Source of the DNA: CAWATG01 sp963785035
GTDB taxonomy: Bacteria; Actinomycetota; Acidimicrobiia; IMCC26256; CAWATG01
DNA length: 64,000 nt
Direction of reading: 5' to 3'
Assembly: GCA_963785035.1 (NCBI GenBank)
Contig: CAWATG010000005.1
Span: 124,001 to 188,000 of the forward strand
Every line of letters begins with the position of its first letter. The first letter of the stretch is position 1. A program made the translations under genes and the position numbers. Shown piece after piece: positions 9,183 to 18,897 of the stretch. Under the pieces are notes generated by a model. That model ran no database searches, had not been told where the DNA came from, and saw only the letters and a program-made list of their open reading frames with translations.

Positions 9183-10256
9183 ATGCTTTCGGTCGAAGGC
9201 CTCACGGTGTCCTTCACGACGACCGCCGCCCTTCCACGCCGCGGCGCACAGAAATTCGACAGACGCGGCGTTCGAATCGAGGCGCTGCGGGGCGTCGACC
9301 TGACGATTGCCGACGGCGAAATCGTCACACTTCTCGGACCGAGCGGATGCGGCAAGAGCACGCTGCTACGCACGATCGCCGGCCTCGAGACACCCGCGTC
9401 GGGCCGCGTCTTGTGGAACAACGTTGATCTCGCCGCCACGGCACCACACCTGCGCGGATTCGGCCTCATGTTTCAGGACCACATGCTGTTTCCGCACCTC
9501 GACGTCCTAGGCAATGTGGGCTACGGATTGCGGATGGCGCGCGTCGCTCGCGACGAGGTTGCACGCCGATGCGACGAGGTACTCGAACTTGTCGGTCTGC
9601 CCGGAGCTGGTCACCGCAACGTTTCCGAACTCTCCGGCGGTGAGCAACAACGCGTTGCACTGGCGCGTGCACTCGCACCTCGGCCCCGTCTCCTGATGTT
9701 GGACGAACCGCTCGGGTCCCTCGATCGTGCGCTTCGCGAGCGGCTTGTGACCGACCTTCGCGATGTCTTCGTACGCTTGCGTCTCACCGTGATCGCCGTG
9801 ACCCACGACCATGACGAGGCATTTGCACTCGCTGACAGCGTCGCGGTGATGCAGAACGGACACATCGAACAGATCGGAACACCCGCGTTCGTGTGGAATC
9901 ACCCTGCCAATGAGTTCGCAGCACGGTTCGTCGGATTCGACAATACGTTCAGTGCCAATGTGAGCAGCGGCGTCGCACACACCGCGCTCGGAACGTTCCC
10001 AGCGCCAGGCTTAGGTGACGGACCCGCGTGCGTGATGCTGCGCACCCAGGACCTTCACCTGGACCCTCAGGGACCAATCTCCGGGTTTGCAACACGTGCC
10101 ATGTTTCGACGCAATCGCTTCCTCATCGGACTTCAGCTCACCGACGGCACCCACACCGAAATTGCCGTGAGTGAGGCCGAACTACCCGAATTGGGTGATG
10201 TCCTGGCCATCGCTGCCCGGCCTGGAGCCGGCATCGTCTTTTCGACACCCGCGTGA
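9183..10256 (+). CDS. thiQ: ABC transporter ATPase for thiamine uptake
   Basis: ATPase of 357 residues. Walker A GPSGCGKST, Q-loop LMFQDHMLFPH, signature LSGGEQQRVALARAL, Walker B RLLMLDEPLGSLD and the H-loop VTHDHDEAF are all intact. After residue 240 there is a C-terminal regulatory beta domain (TOBE-like), which makes it longer than the E. coli ThiQ and closer to FbpC/PotA in size. It begins 8 bases after thiP, so it is the last gene of the riboswitch operon. Thiamine specificity rests on this context. Confidence 0.9.
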   Translation: MLSVEGLTVSFTTTAALPRRGAQKFDRRGVRIEALRGVDLTIADGEIVTLLGPSGCGKSTLLRTIAGLETPASGRVLWNNVDLAATAPHLRGFGLMFQDHMLFPHLDVLGNVGYGLRMARVARDEVARRCDEVLELVGLPGAGHRNVSELSGGEQQRVALARALAPRPRLLMLDEPLGSLDRALRERLVTDLRDVFVRLRLTVIAVTHDHDEAFALADSVAVMQNGHIEQIGTPAFVWNHPANEFAARFVGFDNTFSANVSSGVAHTALGTFPAPGLGDGPACVMLRTQDLHLDPQGPISGFATRAMFRRNRFLIGLQLTDGTHTEIAVSEAELPELGDVLAIAARPGAGIVFSTPA

Positions 10257-10316
10257 GCTCACGCATCTGCACCGAATCTCCACATCGCTGACAGGACTCC
10301 GAAAGCCTGGCGTCCC

Positions 10317-10329
10317 TATCCTGTCCCCC
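10317..10329 (+). promoter_or_regulatory. Leaderless -10 box for response regulator gene
   Basis: TATCCT at 10317-10322, then 7 bases and the GTG at 10330. No Shine-Dalgarno precedes the GTG. Confidence 0.45.
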
Positions 10330-11082
10330 GTGCAGACGGTGCTCGAATCCAAGGCGGAGACCAAGACCATCCTCATCGTCGAGGATGAAGCGTCGATCGC
10401 CTCTGCAATCGGCGCCCGCCTGCGAAGCGAGGGCTTCGAGGTGGAGATCGCCTCCGACGGACCAACTGCAGTGCAGCGGTGTGAAGCTATCCAGCCCGAC
10501 CTGGTCGTCCTCGACCTGATGCTGCCCGGTTTCGGCGGCCACGAGGTCTGTCGCCGTATCCAACGCGACCGACCAGTACCCGTTCTGATGTTGACGGCCC
10601 GGGACAGTGAGGGCGATCTGATCGAAGGACTGGCGGTCGGCGCAGACGACTACATGACCAAGCCGTTCAGCGCCCGCGAACTCGTCGCCCGCGTTCAGGC
10701 CCTCTTGCGCCGCGCGGCACGCGCCGACGCCTTGGCCGAGGCACACCCGCATGCAGACGGGGCTGAGCATCTCGAAACTGCACCGCTCGCCTCCGTGCAG
10801 CTCGGCGTGCTCTCGATCGATGGCGCTCGCCGGCGAGTCCACAATGCCGGCGAGGAGGTGCACCTCACGCCGATCGAATTCGAACTCTTGCATTACCTCG
10901 CCACGCGTCCGGGAGCAGTTGCGACGCGGGCGCAGCTCCTGAGCGAGGTGTGGGGTTACCCCGACGTCGCCGGCGCGCGGACGATCGACTCGCATGTTCG
11001 TGCGCTGCGCCGCAAGCTCGGTGCCGACATGATCCGCACCGTGCACGGCGTCGGCTACGCCCTCGAGGCCTCTGCCGCATGA
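10330..11082 (+). CDS. OmpR/PhoB-family response regulator
   Basis: Two-component DNA-binding regulator of 250 residues. The receiver domain (about residues 10-125) has IVEDEAS, the phospho-acceptor in DLVVLDLMLPG, TAR and TKPFSARE; the winged-helix domain (about 155-245) has LTPIEFELLHYLATRPG, LSEVWGY, TIDSHVRALRRKLG and IRTVHGVGYALE. The start is taken as the GTG at 10330, where the receiver fold begins shortly after and a -10 box lies just upstream; readings from 10171 add a region overlapping thiQ. The stop overlaps the next gene (ATGA), giving a classic regulator-kinase pair. Its stimulus is unknown. Confidence 0.92.
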   Translation: MQTVLESKAETKTILIVEDEASIASAIGARLRSEGFEVEIASDGPTAVQRCEAIQPDLVVLDLMLPGFGGHEVCRRIQRDRPVPVLMLTARDSEGDLIEGLAVGADDYMTKPFSARELVARVQALLRRAARADALAEAHPHADGAEHLETAPLASVQLGVLSIDGARRRVHNAGEEVHLTPIEFELLHYLATRPGAVATRAQLLSEVWGYPDVAGARTIDSHVRALRRKLGADMIRTVHGVGYALEASAA

Positions 11083-12096
11083 GACGCGACATTCGACCGC
11101 TGGATCCGATCCCGTCGCTGAAACTCAAGCTCAGTGCAGTGATCTTCACTGCGGTGGGCGTGACGGTGATGGTGTTCTGGATAGGCGTGAAGCTCGGCGT
11201 CTATCCATCCATTGCGGGAATCTTGGCCGCAACGTGCGCGCTTGTCATGGTGAAGATCCTTGCGCATGGTCTCACATCGCCACTGCGCGAAATGGCGACG
11301 GCGACCGAAGCCATGGCACGAGGTGACTATGAGCGCCGGGTAACAGCGACATCACGAGACGAGATCGGAGCGCTTGCCCGTGCGTTCAACAAGATGGCGA
11401 GCGAACTTGCCGAGACGGACCACCTCCGACGTGAGCTCATTGCCAATGTGTCGCATGAGCTTCGTACTCCGATCGCGTCCCTTCAGGTTCGCCTCGAGAA
11501 CCTCGTCGACGGTGTCGAACAACCCGACACCGAGACCCTCACCATGATGTTGCGTCAAGCGCAGCGCCTCGGGCGGCTTGTCGCACAGGTCCTCGACCTG
11601 TCCCGTCTCGAGGCCGGAACCGTCCCAATCGTGAAATCGGCATTTGCCGTGGGTCCCATCCTGCGCGATGCCGTCAGCGAATCCACGTTTCGTTCGCCGC
11701 ACGTCACCGTCGACGTGACCATCGAGTCACCCGATCTCGCTGCGCATGGCGACCCCGAACGCGTCCATCAGGTCGTCGCGAACTTGCTCGAGAACGCCGT
11801 GCGGTACTCACCACTCGGTGGAACCGTCCAAGTCCGGGCCGGCCGGGAGAACGGCCACGTTCGAATCGAGGTGGCCGACGAAGGCCCAGGCATTCCCGGC
11901 GGTGAGTCCGATCGTGTCTTCGAGCGATTTCACCGCGCCGACGCTGGCGCGATCAGTTCGTGACGGCGGCGCCGGACTCGGACTCGCGATCGCCCGGTGG
12001 ATCGTGGATCTTCACGGCGGCGACATCCACCCGGAGGCAATCGAGCCCCACGGGTGCCGCATGGTGGTAGCCCTACCTCATGCTCGAGTGTCATAG
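11079..12096 (+). CDS. Membrane sensor histidine kinase, frameshifted
   Basis: Partner of the preceding regulator. Two adjacent membrane segments (about residues 14-32 and 38-60, essentially no periplasmic loop) lead into a HAMP linker (LREMATATEAMARGDYERR), the phospho-histidine box IANVSHELRTPIASLQ, the N box QVVANLLENAVRYSP and the G1 box VADEGPGIPGG. The frame breaks near 11945 after ERFHRADA; one frame over the G2 box GGAGLGLAIARWIVDLHGG and a normal C-terminus follow to 12096. With so little extracytoplasmic sequence it probably senses within the membrane or cytoplasm. Confidence 0.88.
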
Positions 12097-12157
12097 CAGC
12101 TCGACCGTGTCGCCCAATGGCGTTCACAGACCCACTGCGAAGCAGGAAGGACTACAC

Positions 12158-12817
12158 ATGACGACCGGATTGTCGACGATTGACGAGGCCCTGGTGCGAA
12201 TTCGCCGTGGCGAAATGGTCTTGGTGGTCGACGACGAGGACCGGGAGAACGAAGGTGACCTCACGCTGGCGGCGGAGTGGGTCACACCCGAGGCAATAAA
12301 TTTCATGCTGCGCTGGGCGCGGGGCCTCGTTTGCATGCCGTGCAACGGCGATCTGCTCGATGCGCTCGAGATTCCGCCGATGGTTCCTGCCGGTCCATCG
12401 ACCGCCGACACAGCCTTTACGGTCAGCATCGACATCCGCAATGGTGGAAGCGGAATCTCTGCCCACGACCGTGCCGAAACGATACGACGCATTGTCTCGC
12501 CCGACGCCCACGCCGACGAGTTCGCCCGGCCAGGTCATGTGTTCCCGCTTCGAGCGCGCGCCGGCGGTGTGCTCGAGCGGCGAGGTCATACGGAGGCTTC
12601 GGTTGACCTCGCCCGTCTTGCAGGTTTGGCGCCGGCGGCAGTGATTTGTGAGGTCTTGCACGACGACGGATCGGCTGCTCGGTTCCCGTACCTGCAGCTA
12701 TTCGCCGAAGAACACGACATCATCATGATCTCGGTCGAACAGCTCGTCGAGCACCGCAGACTCTGCGATGACCTGAGTGTCGTCGACCTCCGTTCGCCCG
12801 CAACGGTGGTGCGCTAA
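12158..12817 (+). CDS. ribB: 3,4-dihydroxy-2-butanone 4-phosphate synthase
   Basis: Converts ribulose 5-phosphate to 3,4-dihydroxy-2-butanone 4-phosphate and formate for riboflavin synthesis. The 219 residues match stand-alone RibB: VVDDEDRENEGDLTLAAE (acidic Mg2+ loop), GLVCMP, TAFTVSID, GISAHDRAETI, FARPGHVFPLRAR and RRGHTEASVDLARLAG with the His/Glu active site. No GTP cyclohydrolase II domain is fused, unlike the RibBA common in actinobacteria. AAGGA lies 8 bases before the ATG at 12158. No FMN riboswitch is visible upstream. Other rib genes are not in the window. Confidence 0.93.
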   Translation: MTTGLSTIDEALVRIRRGEMVLVVDDEDRENEGDLTLAAEWVTPEAINFMLRWARGLVCMPCNGDLLDALEIPPMVPAGPSTADTAFTVSIDIRNGGSGISAHDRAETIRRIVSPDAHADEFARPGHVFPLRARAGGVLERRGHTEASVDLARLAGLAPAAVICEVLHDDGSAARFPYLQLFAEEHDIIMISVEQLVEHRRLCDDLSVVDLRSPATVVR

Positions 12818-12845
12818 CTCAGGGCAAACGCTGCCGAGCCATCGC

Positions 12846-13103
12846 TCAGGGACCGGGCTCCTCGCCGATTTCGCGCAGCGCTGCGGCTATCGCGCCTCGC
12901 AATCGGCGGGCCGTGACGGGTGCCAGGTGGGCGATCAGACCCAATCCTGCGTGACCGACCTCCTCCACGGTCATCACAACGCGCGCCTCGCCATAGCCGC
13001 ATGCGTCGCAGTCGTCTGCGAGCGCGACCGCCCAACTCACCGGCGATCGTTCCTCATCATCTGCGGGGTGGTCGTCGAAGGCATCGTCGATGGAGCGGCG
13101 CAT
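12846..13103 (-). CDS. Small conserved-looking protein of unknown function
   Basis: 85 residues from an ATG at 13103. An acidic N-terminus (DDAFDDHPADDEE) precedes WAVALADDCDACGYGEARVVMTV with two cysteines, and an amphipathic helix-like end (APVTARRLRGAIAAALREIG). No family recognised. TACGCT exactly 6 bases before the ATG gives it the leaderless promoter seen at many genes here, which supports it being real. It starts 25 bases after the end of the acyl-CoA ligase on the same strand. Confidence 0.58.
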   Translation of the reverse strand: MRRSIDDAFDDHPADDEERSPVSWAVALADDCDACGYGEARVVMTVEEVGHAGLGLIAHLAPVTARRLRGAIAAALREIGEEPGP

Positions 13104-13115
13104 GGGCCAAGCGTA
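13104..13115 (-). promoter_or_regulatory. Leaderless -10 box for the 85-residue protein
   Basis: On the minus strand TACGCT (13115-13110), 6 bases, then ATG at 13103. Confidence 0.4.
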
Positions 13116-13128
13116 AGGGACTTCGTGC

Positions 13129-14740
13129 TCAGGTGAGAACTTCGATGGTCAGCGCGTCGGCCGCATAGCGCGAACGCAGCGTCAACTTGTCGATCTTGCC
13201 GACGCTCGTCTTGGGAATCTCCCCGACGAATGTCCATCGCTCGGGAAGCTGCCAACGGGCCAAATGAGGTGTCAGAAAGTCGCGCAACGCCCTCGCAGTG
13301 ACCGTCGCTCCAGGACTTCGCACGACGCACGCCAACGGACGCTCTGACCACTTCTCGTCGGGAACGCCGATCACCGCGGCCTCCTGGACTTCGGGATGGC
13401 CGACCAACAGATTCTCCAACTCGACCGAAGAGATCCACTCACCGCCCGATTTGATGACATCTTTCGCGCGGTCGGTAATGCGGACGAAACCATCAGGGGT
13501 GACCGATCCGACGTCACCTGTGCGCAGCCAACCGTTGTCGAACTTCTCGGGAGCGGCGTCGCGGTGGTAACTCGCCGTGACCCACGGACCACGGACCTCG
13601 ATTTCACCAACCGCTTGGTTGTCCCATGCCAAGACGCGTGATGCATCGTCGACAATGCGCAACTCGACGCCTGCCATGACGCGCCCCGGTCATCGCGCGA
13701 TAGTCCAAATCCTCACGTGTGCCCAGCTCAACATGCTTTGGTGGGTGTGAAAGAGCAGCCATTGGGCTCGTCTCGGTCATGCCCCAGCCCTGCACGACAC
13801 GCACGCCATGAACGCTGTCGAATTGTTCGATCAGGCTCCGTGGCACTGCAGCACCACCGCAGACCACGAGTCGAAACGATGACAGATCGACACCATGCTC
13901 AACACTGTGTCGTAACACCTCAGACCAAATGCTGGGAACAGCGCCCGAAACCGTCGGACGTTGCGCCGCGATGAGCCGGCACAACGGCTCCGGCTGGAGA
14001 AATCGATCGGGCATGACAAAGTCACTCCCCGCGAGCCACCCCGCATAGGGCAGGCCCCATGCGTTGGCATGGAACATCGGCACGATCGGTAGGACGCTGT
14101 CCCGATCGACAAGCCCGATTGCATTCGCGCCATTGACTCCCATCGAGTGCAGATAGGTCGATCGATGGGAGTACACCACACCCTTCGGATCGCCCGTGGT
14201 GCCGCTCGTGTAACACATCGCGGCGGCGCTGCGTTCGTCGATCTCCGGCCACGCGAATCCGCTGGATTGCGCGTTGAGTACGTCCGTATAGCGCGAAACC
14301 GTTGCGTTCGGCACCGCTTGCTCGAGCGTCGCGATGTCGCCATCGCCCGAAACGATGTAGTGCCGAACGGTGTTCAATCGCGAGGCAATGCCCGCGAGCA
14401 GGGGAACGAGAGAATCATCGACGATGATCACCTGGTCCTCAGCGTGATTGATAACGAAGACCAACTGCTCGCCGGACAAGCGGATATTGAGCGTGTGGAG
14501 CACTGCGCCCATTCCCGAGACCGCGAAGTATGCCTCCAGGTGTTCCTGGTTGTTCCACTGAAAGGTCGCGACACGCTGGCCTTGGGTTATCCCGAGTGAG
14601 CGCAGCACAGCCGCGAGCTGTTCGACCCGACGGCCGATCTCGGCGAACGACATCGTTCGGCATTCGTCGCCGTCGAAGGTCCGCACGAGGCTGTCGCCGA
14701 ATACATGCTGACCATGGCGCAGAATCGCCGTGGTCGTCAT
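13129..14740 (-). CDS. Acyl-CoA ligase (AMP-forming, FadD-like), frameshifted
   Basis: Activates a carboxylic acid, probably a fatty acid, to its CoA ester via an acyl-adenylate. Motifs: P-loop MCYTSGTTGDPKGVVYSH, LPIVPMFHANAWGLPY, VCGGAAVP, VQGWGMTETSPM, then after the break WLRTGDVG, ITDRAKDVIKSGGEWIS and the catalytic-lysine end PKTSVGKIDKLTLR. About 537 codons, normal. The frame shift is at the CCCC run 13684-13687 (GGGG on the coding strand): removing one G joins RAMTG to RVMAGVELRI. The ATG at 14740 has AGGA 7 bases upstream. Chain length cannot be told. Confidence 0.88.
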
Positions 14741-14844
14741 TGGCGCATCCTGCATTGTGCTTGGCAATCCGGAGCGACCCACTACCGTCCCCCTTGTTCC
14801 GAATCCGCCCGGAGAATCCTGGGCTTTCCGCAGACTAGGCCGGT

Positions 14845-14858
14845 TAGCGTCAGGCGCC
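14845..14858 (+). promoter_or_regulatory. Leaderless -10 box for MFS exporter gene
   Basis: TAGCGT at 14845-14850, 8 bases, then the GTG at 14859. It lies in the 118-base divergent gap with the acyl-CoA ligase gene. Confidence 0.38.
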
Positions 14859-16085
14859 GTGCAGCTACCCCGCTCCTTCGCCCCCTTCCGATCCCGGCCC
14901 TACGCCATGCTCTGGGCGGGAGCGTTCGCGTCGAACATCGGAACATGGATGGAGGCCGTCGCCGTTGGCATCCTTGTGGAGCAGACCACCCACCAAGCAG
15001 CGTGGGTGGGACTCGCCGCCGCCGCCGGTTTCGTGCCGATCGCGCTGTTCGGCCCCCTTGCCGGCGTGCTCGCCGATCGCCGCTCACGACGCAACATCTT
15101 GCTCGCCACCACCCTGATCCAAACGGCCTTCGCCGCCGTTCTGACCACGCTCGCTGCTCTCGGGGAAGCGCGCCCAGGTTTCGTGACAATCATCGTCTTC
15201 GGATCCGCATGTGCGGGCGCCATCGGTTTTCCCACGTTCCAGGCGATGCTGCCGGATCTTGTTCCACGCGAGGACATCCCAGCCGCCGTTGCGCTGTCCT
15301 CGGCACAGTGGAATCTCGGGCGAGTCGTCGGGCCGGCGCTCGCCGGTGTCGTGATCGCGGTCGGTGGCTATTCGTGGGCCTTCGCGGTGAACACTGCGAG
15401 TTTCCTCGCAGTCCTCATCGTGGTGCTTCCTCTCCAACTTCCGATTCCGCAAAGCACGCCAGGTGAGTCCGTCATCGCCTCGATGCTCGCCGGTCTGCGC
15501 TTTGCGCGTGATGATCCGGGTATCCGCACAGCACTCGCTTTGATGATCGTCAACTCGTTGCTTGCCGCGCCCTTCATCGGTCTCGTCGCCTCGATGGCGA
15601 TCGGCGTACTCGATGGCGGCGAAGTGGGAACGTCCTTGCTCGTCACCGGCCAGGGCATCGGTGCGGTCGCGATGGCGTTCTCGCTCGGCACGCTCGTCGA
15701 CCGCTTCGGCGTCCGAAGACAACTCCTGGGATCGCTGCGCGTGTTGCCTGCAGCGTTGGTGGCATACGCATACGCCCCGAATGTTGCGATTGCCACCATT
15801 GCTATCACTGTTGTCGGGTTCTTCTACCTTGGAGCCTTCTCGTGCTTTACGACGGTCGTCCAGCTGCGCGCGCCATCTCACATGCGAGGACGCGCATTGT
15901 CAGCGTTCACCGTGACACTCGGTACGGCCTATCCGATCGGACTGCTCATCCAAGGTGTGGTCGCCGACTGGATCGGGCTACGGGCGACGACAGCAGGAGC
16001 AGCGGTACTGATGGCGGTCGGTCTTGGGACCGCCAAGGCCATCCGACCGAACTTCGGTAATGCCCTCGACTCCCCTACCACCTAG
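14859..16085 (+). CDS. MFS transporter, EntS/MFS_3-like exporter
   Basis: About 408 residues with 10-12 hydrophobic segments. The conserved loop 2-3 motif appears as GPLAGVLADRRSRRNILLAT, and the second half has GTLVDRFGVRRQLLGS. The N-terminal signature (YAMLWAGAFASNIGTWMEAVAVGILV) and PRWNLGRVVGPALAG-like helix 5 resemble the EntS/drug-exporter branch. Substrate unknown. The start is placed at the GTG at 14859 because upstream sequence is not membrane-like and a -10 box lies just before. Divergent from the acyl-CoA ligase, which does not prove a functional link. Confidence 0.85.
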   Translation: MQLPRSFAPFRSRPYAMLWAGAFASNIGTWMEAVAVGILVEQTTHQAAWVGLAAAAGFVPIALFGPLAGVLADRRSRRNILLATTLIQTAFAAVLTTLAALGEARPGFVTIIVFGSACAGAIGFPTFQAMLPDLVPREDIPAAVALSSAQWNLGRVVGPALAGVVIAVGGYSWAFAVNTASFLAVLIVVLPLQLPIPQSTPGESVIASMLAGLRFARDDPGIRTALALMIVNSLLAAPFIGLVASMAIGVLDGGEVGTSLLVTGQGIGAVAMAFSLGTLVDRFGVRRQLLGSLRVLPAALVAYAYAPNVAIATIAITVVGFFYLGAFSCFTTVVQLRAPSHMRGRALSAFTVTLGTAYPIGLLIQGVVADWIGLRATTAGAAVLMAVGLGTAKAIRPNFGNALDSPTT

Positions 16086-16187
16086 CGACATTGCCTCACC
16101 CGTCCGAACTGGTCCCCAGTAGGTGCTCCTTTGGGGCAAGGCGTGACGACGAGTTCGAAGGGCTGGGGTGACGGGATCCGAACCGCG

Positions 16188-16213
16188 GGAGTAAACACTC
16201 CTACAATTCTGGG
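16188..16213 (+). promoter_or_regulatory. MerR-type operator and leaderless promoter
   Basis: Inverted repeat GGAGT-AAAC-ACTCC (16188-16201) directly abuts the -10 box TACAAT (16202-16207), which is 6 bases before the ATG at 16214. MerR-family regulators bind between -35 and -10, so this is a good candidate for autoregulation. Confidence 0.6.
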
Positions 16214-16930
16214 ATGCCAACCGCAACGCAGCGTCTCCGTGTCGAGGACCTTGCGCGCAAGGCTGACCTGTCGGTCGACACCATTCGTTTCTACCAGAAG
16301 CGGCGACTGCTCCCACCGCCCCTCAAAGAGGGTCGTGTCGCGTGGTATTGCTCCGACCACCTCGCTCGCATCGATCGAATCCGTAGCCTCCAGGCCCAGG
16401 GCTTCTCACTCGCTGTCATCCGGCGCATTGTGGATGGTCAGCTCGACGCGACCGATGTTCCCCTCGTAGCTGCGGTCGCGCACGAGCTTGACGACGACGC
16501 AGACCACCACCTGTCCGCGGACCAGCTTGCCGAGCGCGCAGGAGTTTCGCTCCAAGTCCTGGACGCAGTCATCTCCACGGGTCTCCTGGCTCGACGCGGA
16601 GACCACTTCTCGGTGGCAGACGTTGCGCTTCTCGTGGCTGGTCGCAATCTCCTCGACGCAGGCCTACCGCTCGGTGAACTTCTTGAACTGGCGCGACGTC
16701 AAGACGACGCAGCCCGCGACATCGCACGAGCCGCCGTGGAGCTCTTTGATCGCCACGTACGTCGGCCGTTGCGTGCATCAACACTCGATGATTCCGCGAA
16801 GTCCCAGCAGCTGGTCGAAGCTTTCCAGGTGGTTCTCCCGGCAACGACCGAACTCGTCGCGCACCACTTCCGCCGCGTCCTTCTTGAAGTCGCCCACGAA
16901 CACGTCGCGGCATGGGACGACGATCTGTGA
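16214..16930 (+). CDS. MerR-family transcriptional regulator
   Basis: 238 residues. The N-terminal MerR winged helix is clear: LRVEDLARKADLSVDTIRFYQKRRLLPPP, then RVAWYCSDHLARIDRIRSLQAQGFSL and IRRIVDGQL. The C-terminal 150 residues are helical with a second helix-turn-helix-like stretch (LSADQLAERAGVSLQVLDAVI) and no cysteine-based metal site, so a small-molecule or protein signal is more likely than a metal. Its stop overlaps the menG start (GTGA), so it is cotranscribed with menG and menF and may regulate quinone synthesis; that is inference. Confidence 0.9.
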   Translation: MPTATQRLRVEDLARKADLSVDTIRFYQKRRLLPPPLKEGRVAWYCSDHLARIDRIRSLQAQGFSLAVIRRIVDGQLDATDVPLVAAVAHELDDDADHHLSADQLAERAGVSLQVLDAVISTGLLARRGDHFSVADVALLVAGRNLLDAGLPLGELLELARRQDDAARDIARAAVELFDRHVRRPLRASTLDDSAKSQQLVEAFQVVLPATTELVAHHFRRVLLEVAHEHVAAWDDDL

Positions 16931-17637
16931 ACGCGTCAGCACCATCCCCCGCGCCCGGCCTTCCGACCGGTTCGGAAAAGCACGCCGTTGTCGAGGCGAT
17001 GTTCGACCGAATCGCTCCGCGATACGACCGCATGAATCGCATCATCTCGCTCGGCCTTGATCGGAGGTGGCGCCGTTCCACGATCGCCGGACTCGGTCTC
17101 GCCCCGGGCTCGACGGTGCTCGACCTGGCATGTGGGACCGGTGACCTCTGTCGCGAGCTCGACGCGCTCGGATACCGGTCGATCGGCGTCGACTTTTCAG
17201 CCGGGATGCTCGCCAATGCACGCACCACGGCGCCGCTGCTGCGTGCCGATGCGACCCGACTTCCGATTGCCGACGCGGCTGTCGACGGAGTCGTCTGCGG
17301 CTTCGCGTTGCGGAACTTCGTGGACCTGCAACGGTTCTTCGACGAGTGCTCCCGCGTCCTTCGCCCGGGCGGACGCCTCGCTGCCCTCGACGCGGCAATA
17401 CCAGATCGTCTGGTGACGCGCGCTGGGCATCACCTGTGGTTCCGATGGACAGTTCCGATGCTTGGTCGTGTTCTTGCCCGCGACGCTGACGCCTATTCAT
17501 ACCTGCCTGCGTCGACCGCATACCTACCATCCACGGCTGCACTGCTGGATCTGGTGCGCAATGCGGGATTCTCGGCGGTCGAGCGCCGCACCATGACGGG
17601 CTGTGCCGTGCAGCTCTTGAGCGGGACCCGCACATGA
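16927..17637 (+). CDS. menG: Demethylmenaquinone methyltransferase
   Basis: SAM-dependent C-methylation, the last step of menaquinone synthesis (UbiE/MenG family). Shows VEAMFDRIAPRYDRMNRIIS, the SAM motif STVLDLACGTGDLCREL, DFSAGMLANAR, GFALRNFVDL and VLRPGGRLAALD, all in the usual order over 236 residues. The GTG at 16927 overlaps the merR stop, and the stop overlaps menF (ATGA). The window's men context favours the menaquinone substrate. Confidence 0.92.
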   Translation: MNASAPSPAPGLPTGSEKHAVVEAMFDRIAPRYDRMNRIISLGLDRRWRRSTIAGLGLAPGSTVLDLACGTGDLCRELDALGYRSIGVDFSAGMLANARTTAPLLRADATRLPIADAAVDGVVCGFALRNFVDLQRFFDECSRVLRPGGRLAALDAAIPDRLVTRAGHHLWFRWTVPMLGRVLARDADAYSYLPASTAYLPSTAALLDLVRNAGFSAVERRTMTGCAVQLLSGTRT

Positions 17638-18897
17638 GCACGACGCCGGAAGAACTCGCTTCGTGTCGCCTGGTCGCACGTACGCGCAAGCTCGACATCG
17701 CGCAAACGTGGGACCAGACGCTCCAGACTCTCGGCAGCGATGGCTACGCATGGATTCAGGACGGCGTCGGCTTCGTCACCTCAGGTGTCATCGCACGCGT
17801 CGCAGTGAACGATGCTGCCGCCGCCCTGGCGACGATCGTCGTCGAGAACGATCTCGAACTGTCTGCGACTGGCGCCATCGCAGTTGGAGCATTGCCCTTC
17901 GACGTCACAGACCGTTCCGAGCTTGTGATTCCAGCGCGCGTGACGGGGCACAGCGCCGACGGCGTGCAGTGGACCACCGAAATCACCGGTGACGCGTATC
18001 CCGAACAGACCGCCGCGGGAGTGGCGAGCAACACCGAGCGATGTTGTCACGTGGACGAAGACCGATGATGACGCTACGCGAGAAGCGTACGAGGCAAATG
18101 TGCGCGCTGCCGTTGAACGCATCCGCCGCGGAGAACTCCACAAGCTCGTCCTGGCGCGTGAGGTGACGTTCGAGCGCGAGAGTCCCTTCGAGCTCCGCGA
18201 TGTCCTTGCGCACTTGCTGATCAACCAGCCGGGATGCATCGTGTTCGCTGCTCCGGGGTTTGTGGGTGCGAGCCCCGAACTGCTCGTCCGCCGCTCCGGC
18301 GCAGACGTGGAATCGCGACCCATGGCAGGAACGGTGTCACGCGGCCAGGACCGACCATCCGATCTCCGGGCGATGCATCTGCTCACCCATTCGAGCAAGG
18401 ATGCGATCGAACATCGTTTCGTCGTCGACGATGTGGTGGCAACACTGCGAAGGACTTGCGACGACGTGCGGGCATCGGATGTGCCTGATGTTGTGTCGCT
18501 TCAGACAGTGTCCCATCTCACCACGACGATCACGGCGCGCCTCCGTGCAATGGAGGACGACAAGCCAATCGCCACTGCGCTCGACCTCGCACGGGCGTTA
18601 CACCCCACACCGGCTGTCTGCGGCACCCCGACGGACGTCGCGCGTGAGGCACTTCGGACCATGGAAACGTTCGATCGTGGTCGCTACGCCGGTCCGATCG
18701 GATGGGTCGACGCACAAGGTGACGGTGCATGGGCACTGGCGCTTCGCGGTGCAGAGATTTCGGGTCGACAAGCGCGCGTCATCGTCGGAGCCGGAATCGT
18801 GGCGGAGTCAGACCCCACGGCTGAGTGGTTCGAGACCGAGGCGAAACTCGCAGGCACTCGATCGGCACTGCTCACTGAGGGCTCGACTCGAACGTAG
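17634..18897 (+). CDS. menF: Isochorismate synthase, frameshifted
   Basis: Converts chorismate to isochorismate, the first committed menaquinone step. About 421 codons. The chorismate-binding C-terminal part has RIRRGELHKLVLAREV, SPELLVRR, SRPMAGTVSRGQD, SSKDAIEHRFVVDDV, LHPTPAVCGTP and YAGPIGWVD. The frame breaks near 18030 (VASNT then PSDVVTWTKTDDD one frame over). The ATG overlaps the menG stop. It is convergent with menD and the two coding ends overlap by 26 bases. Confidence 0.9.
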
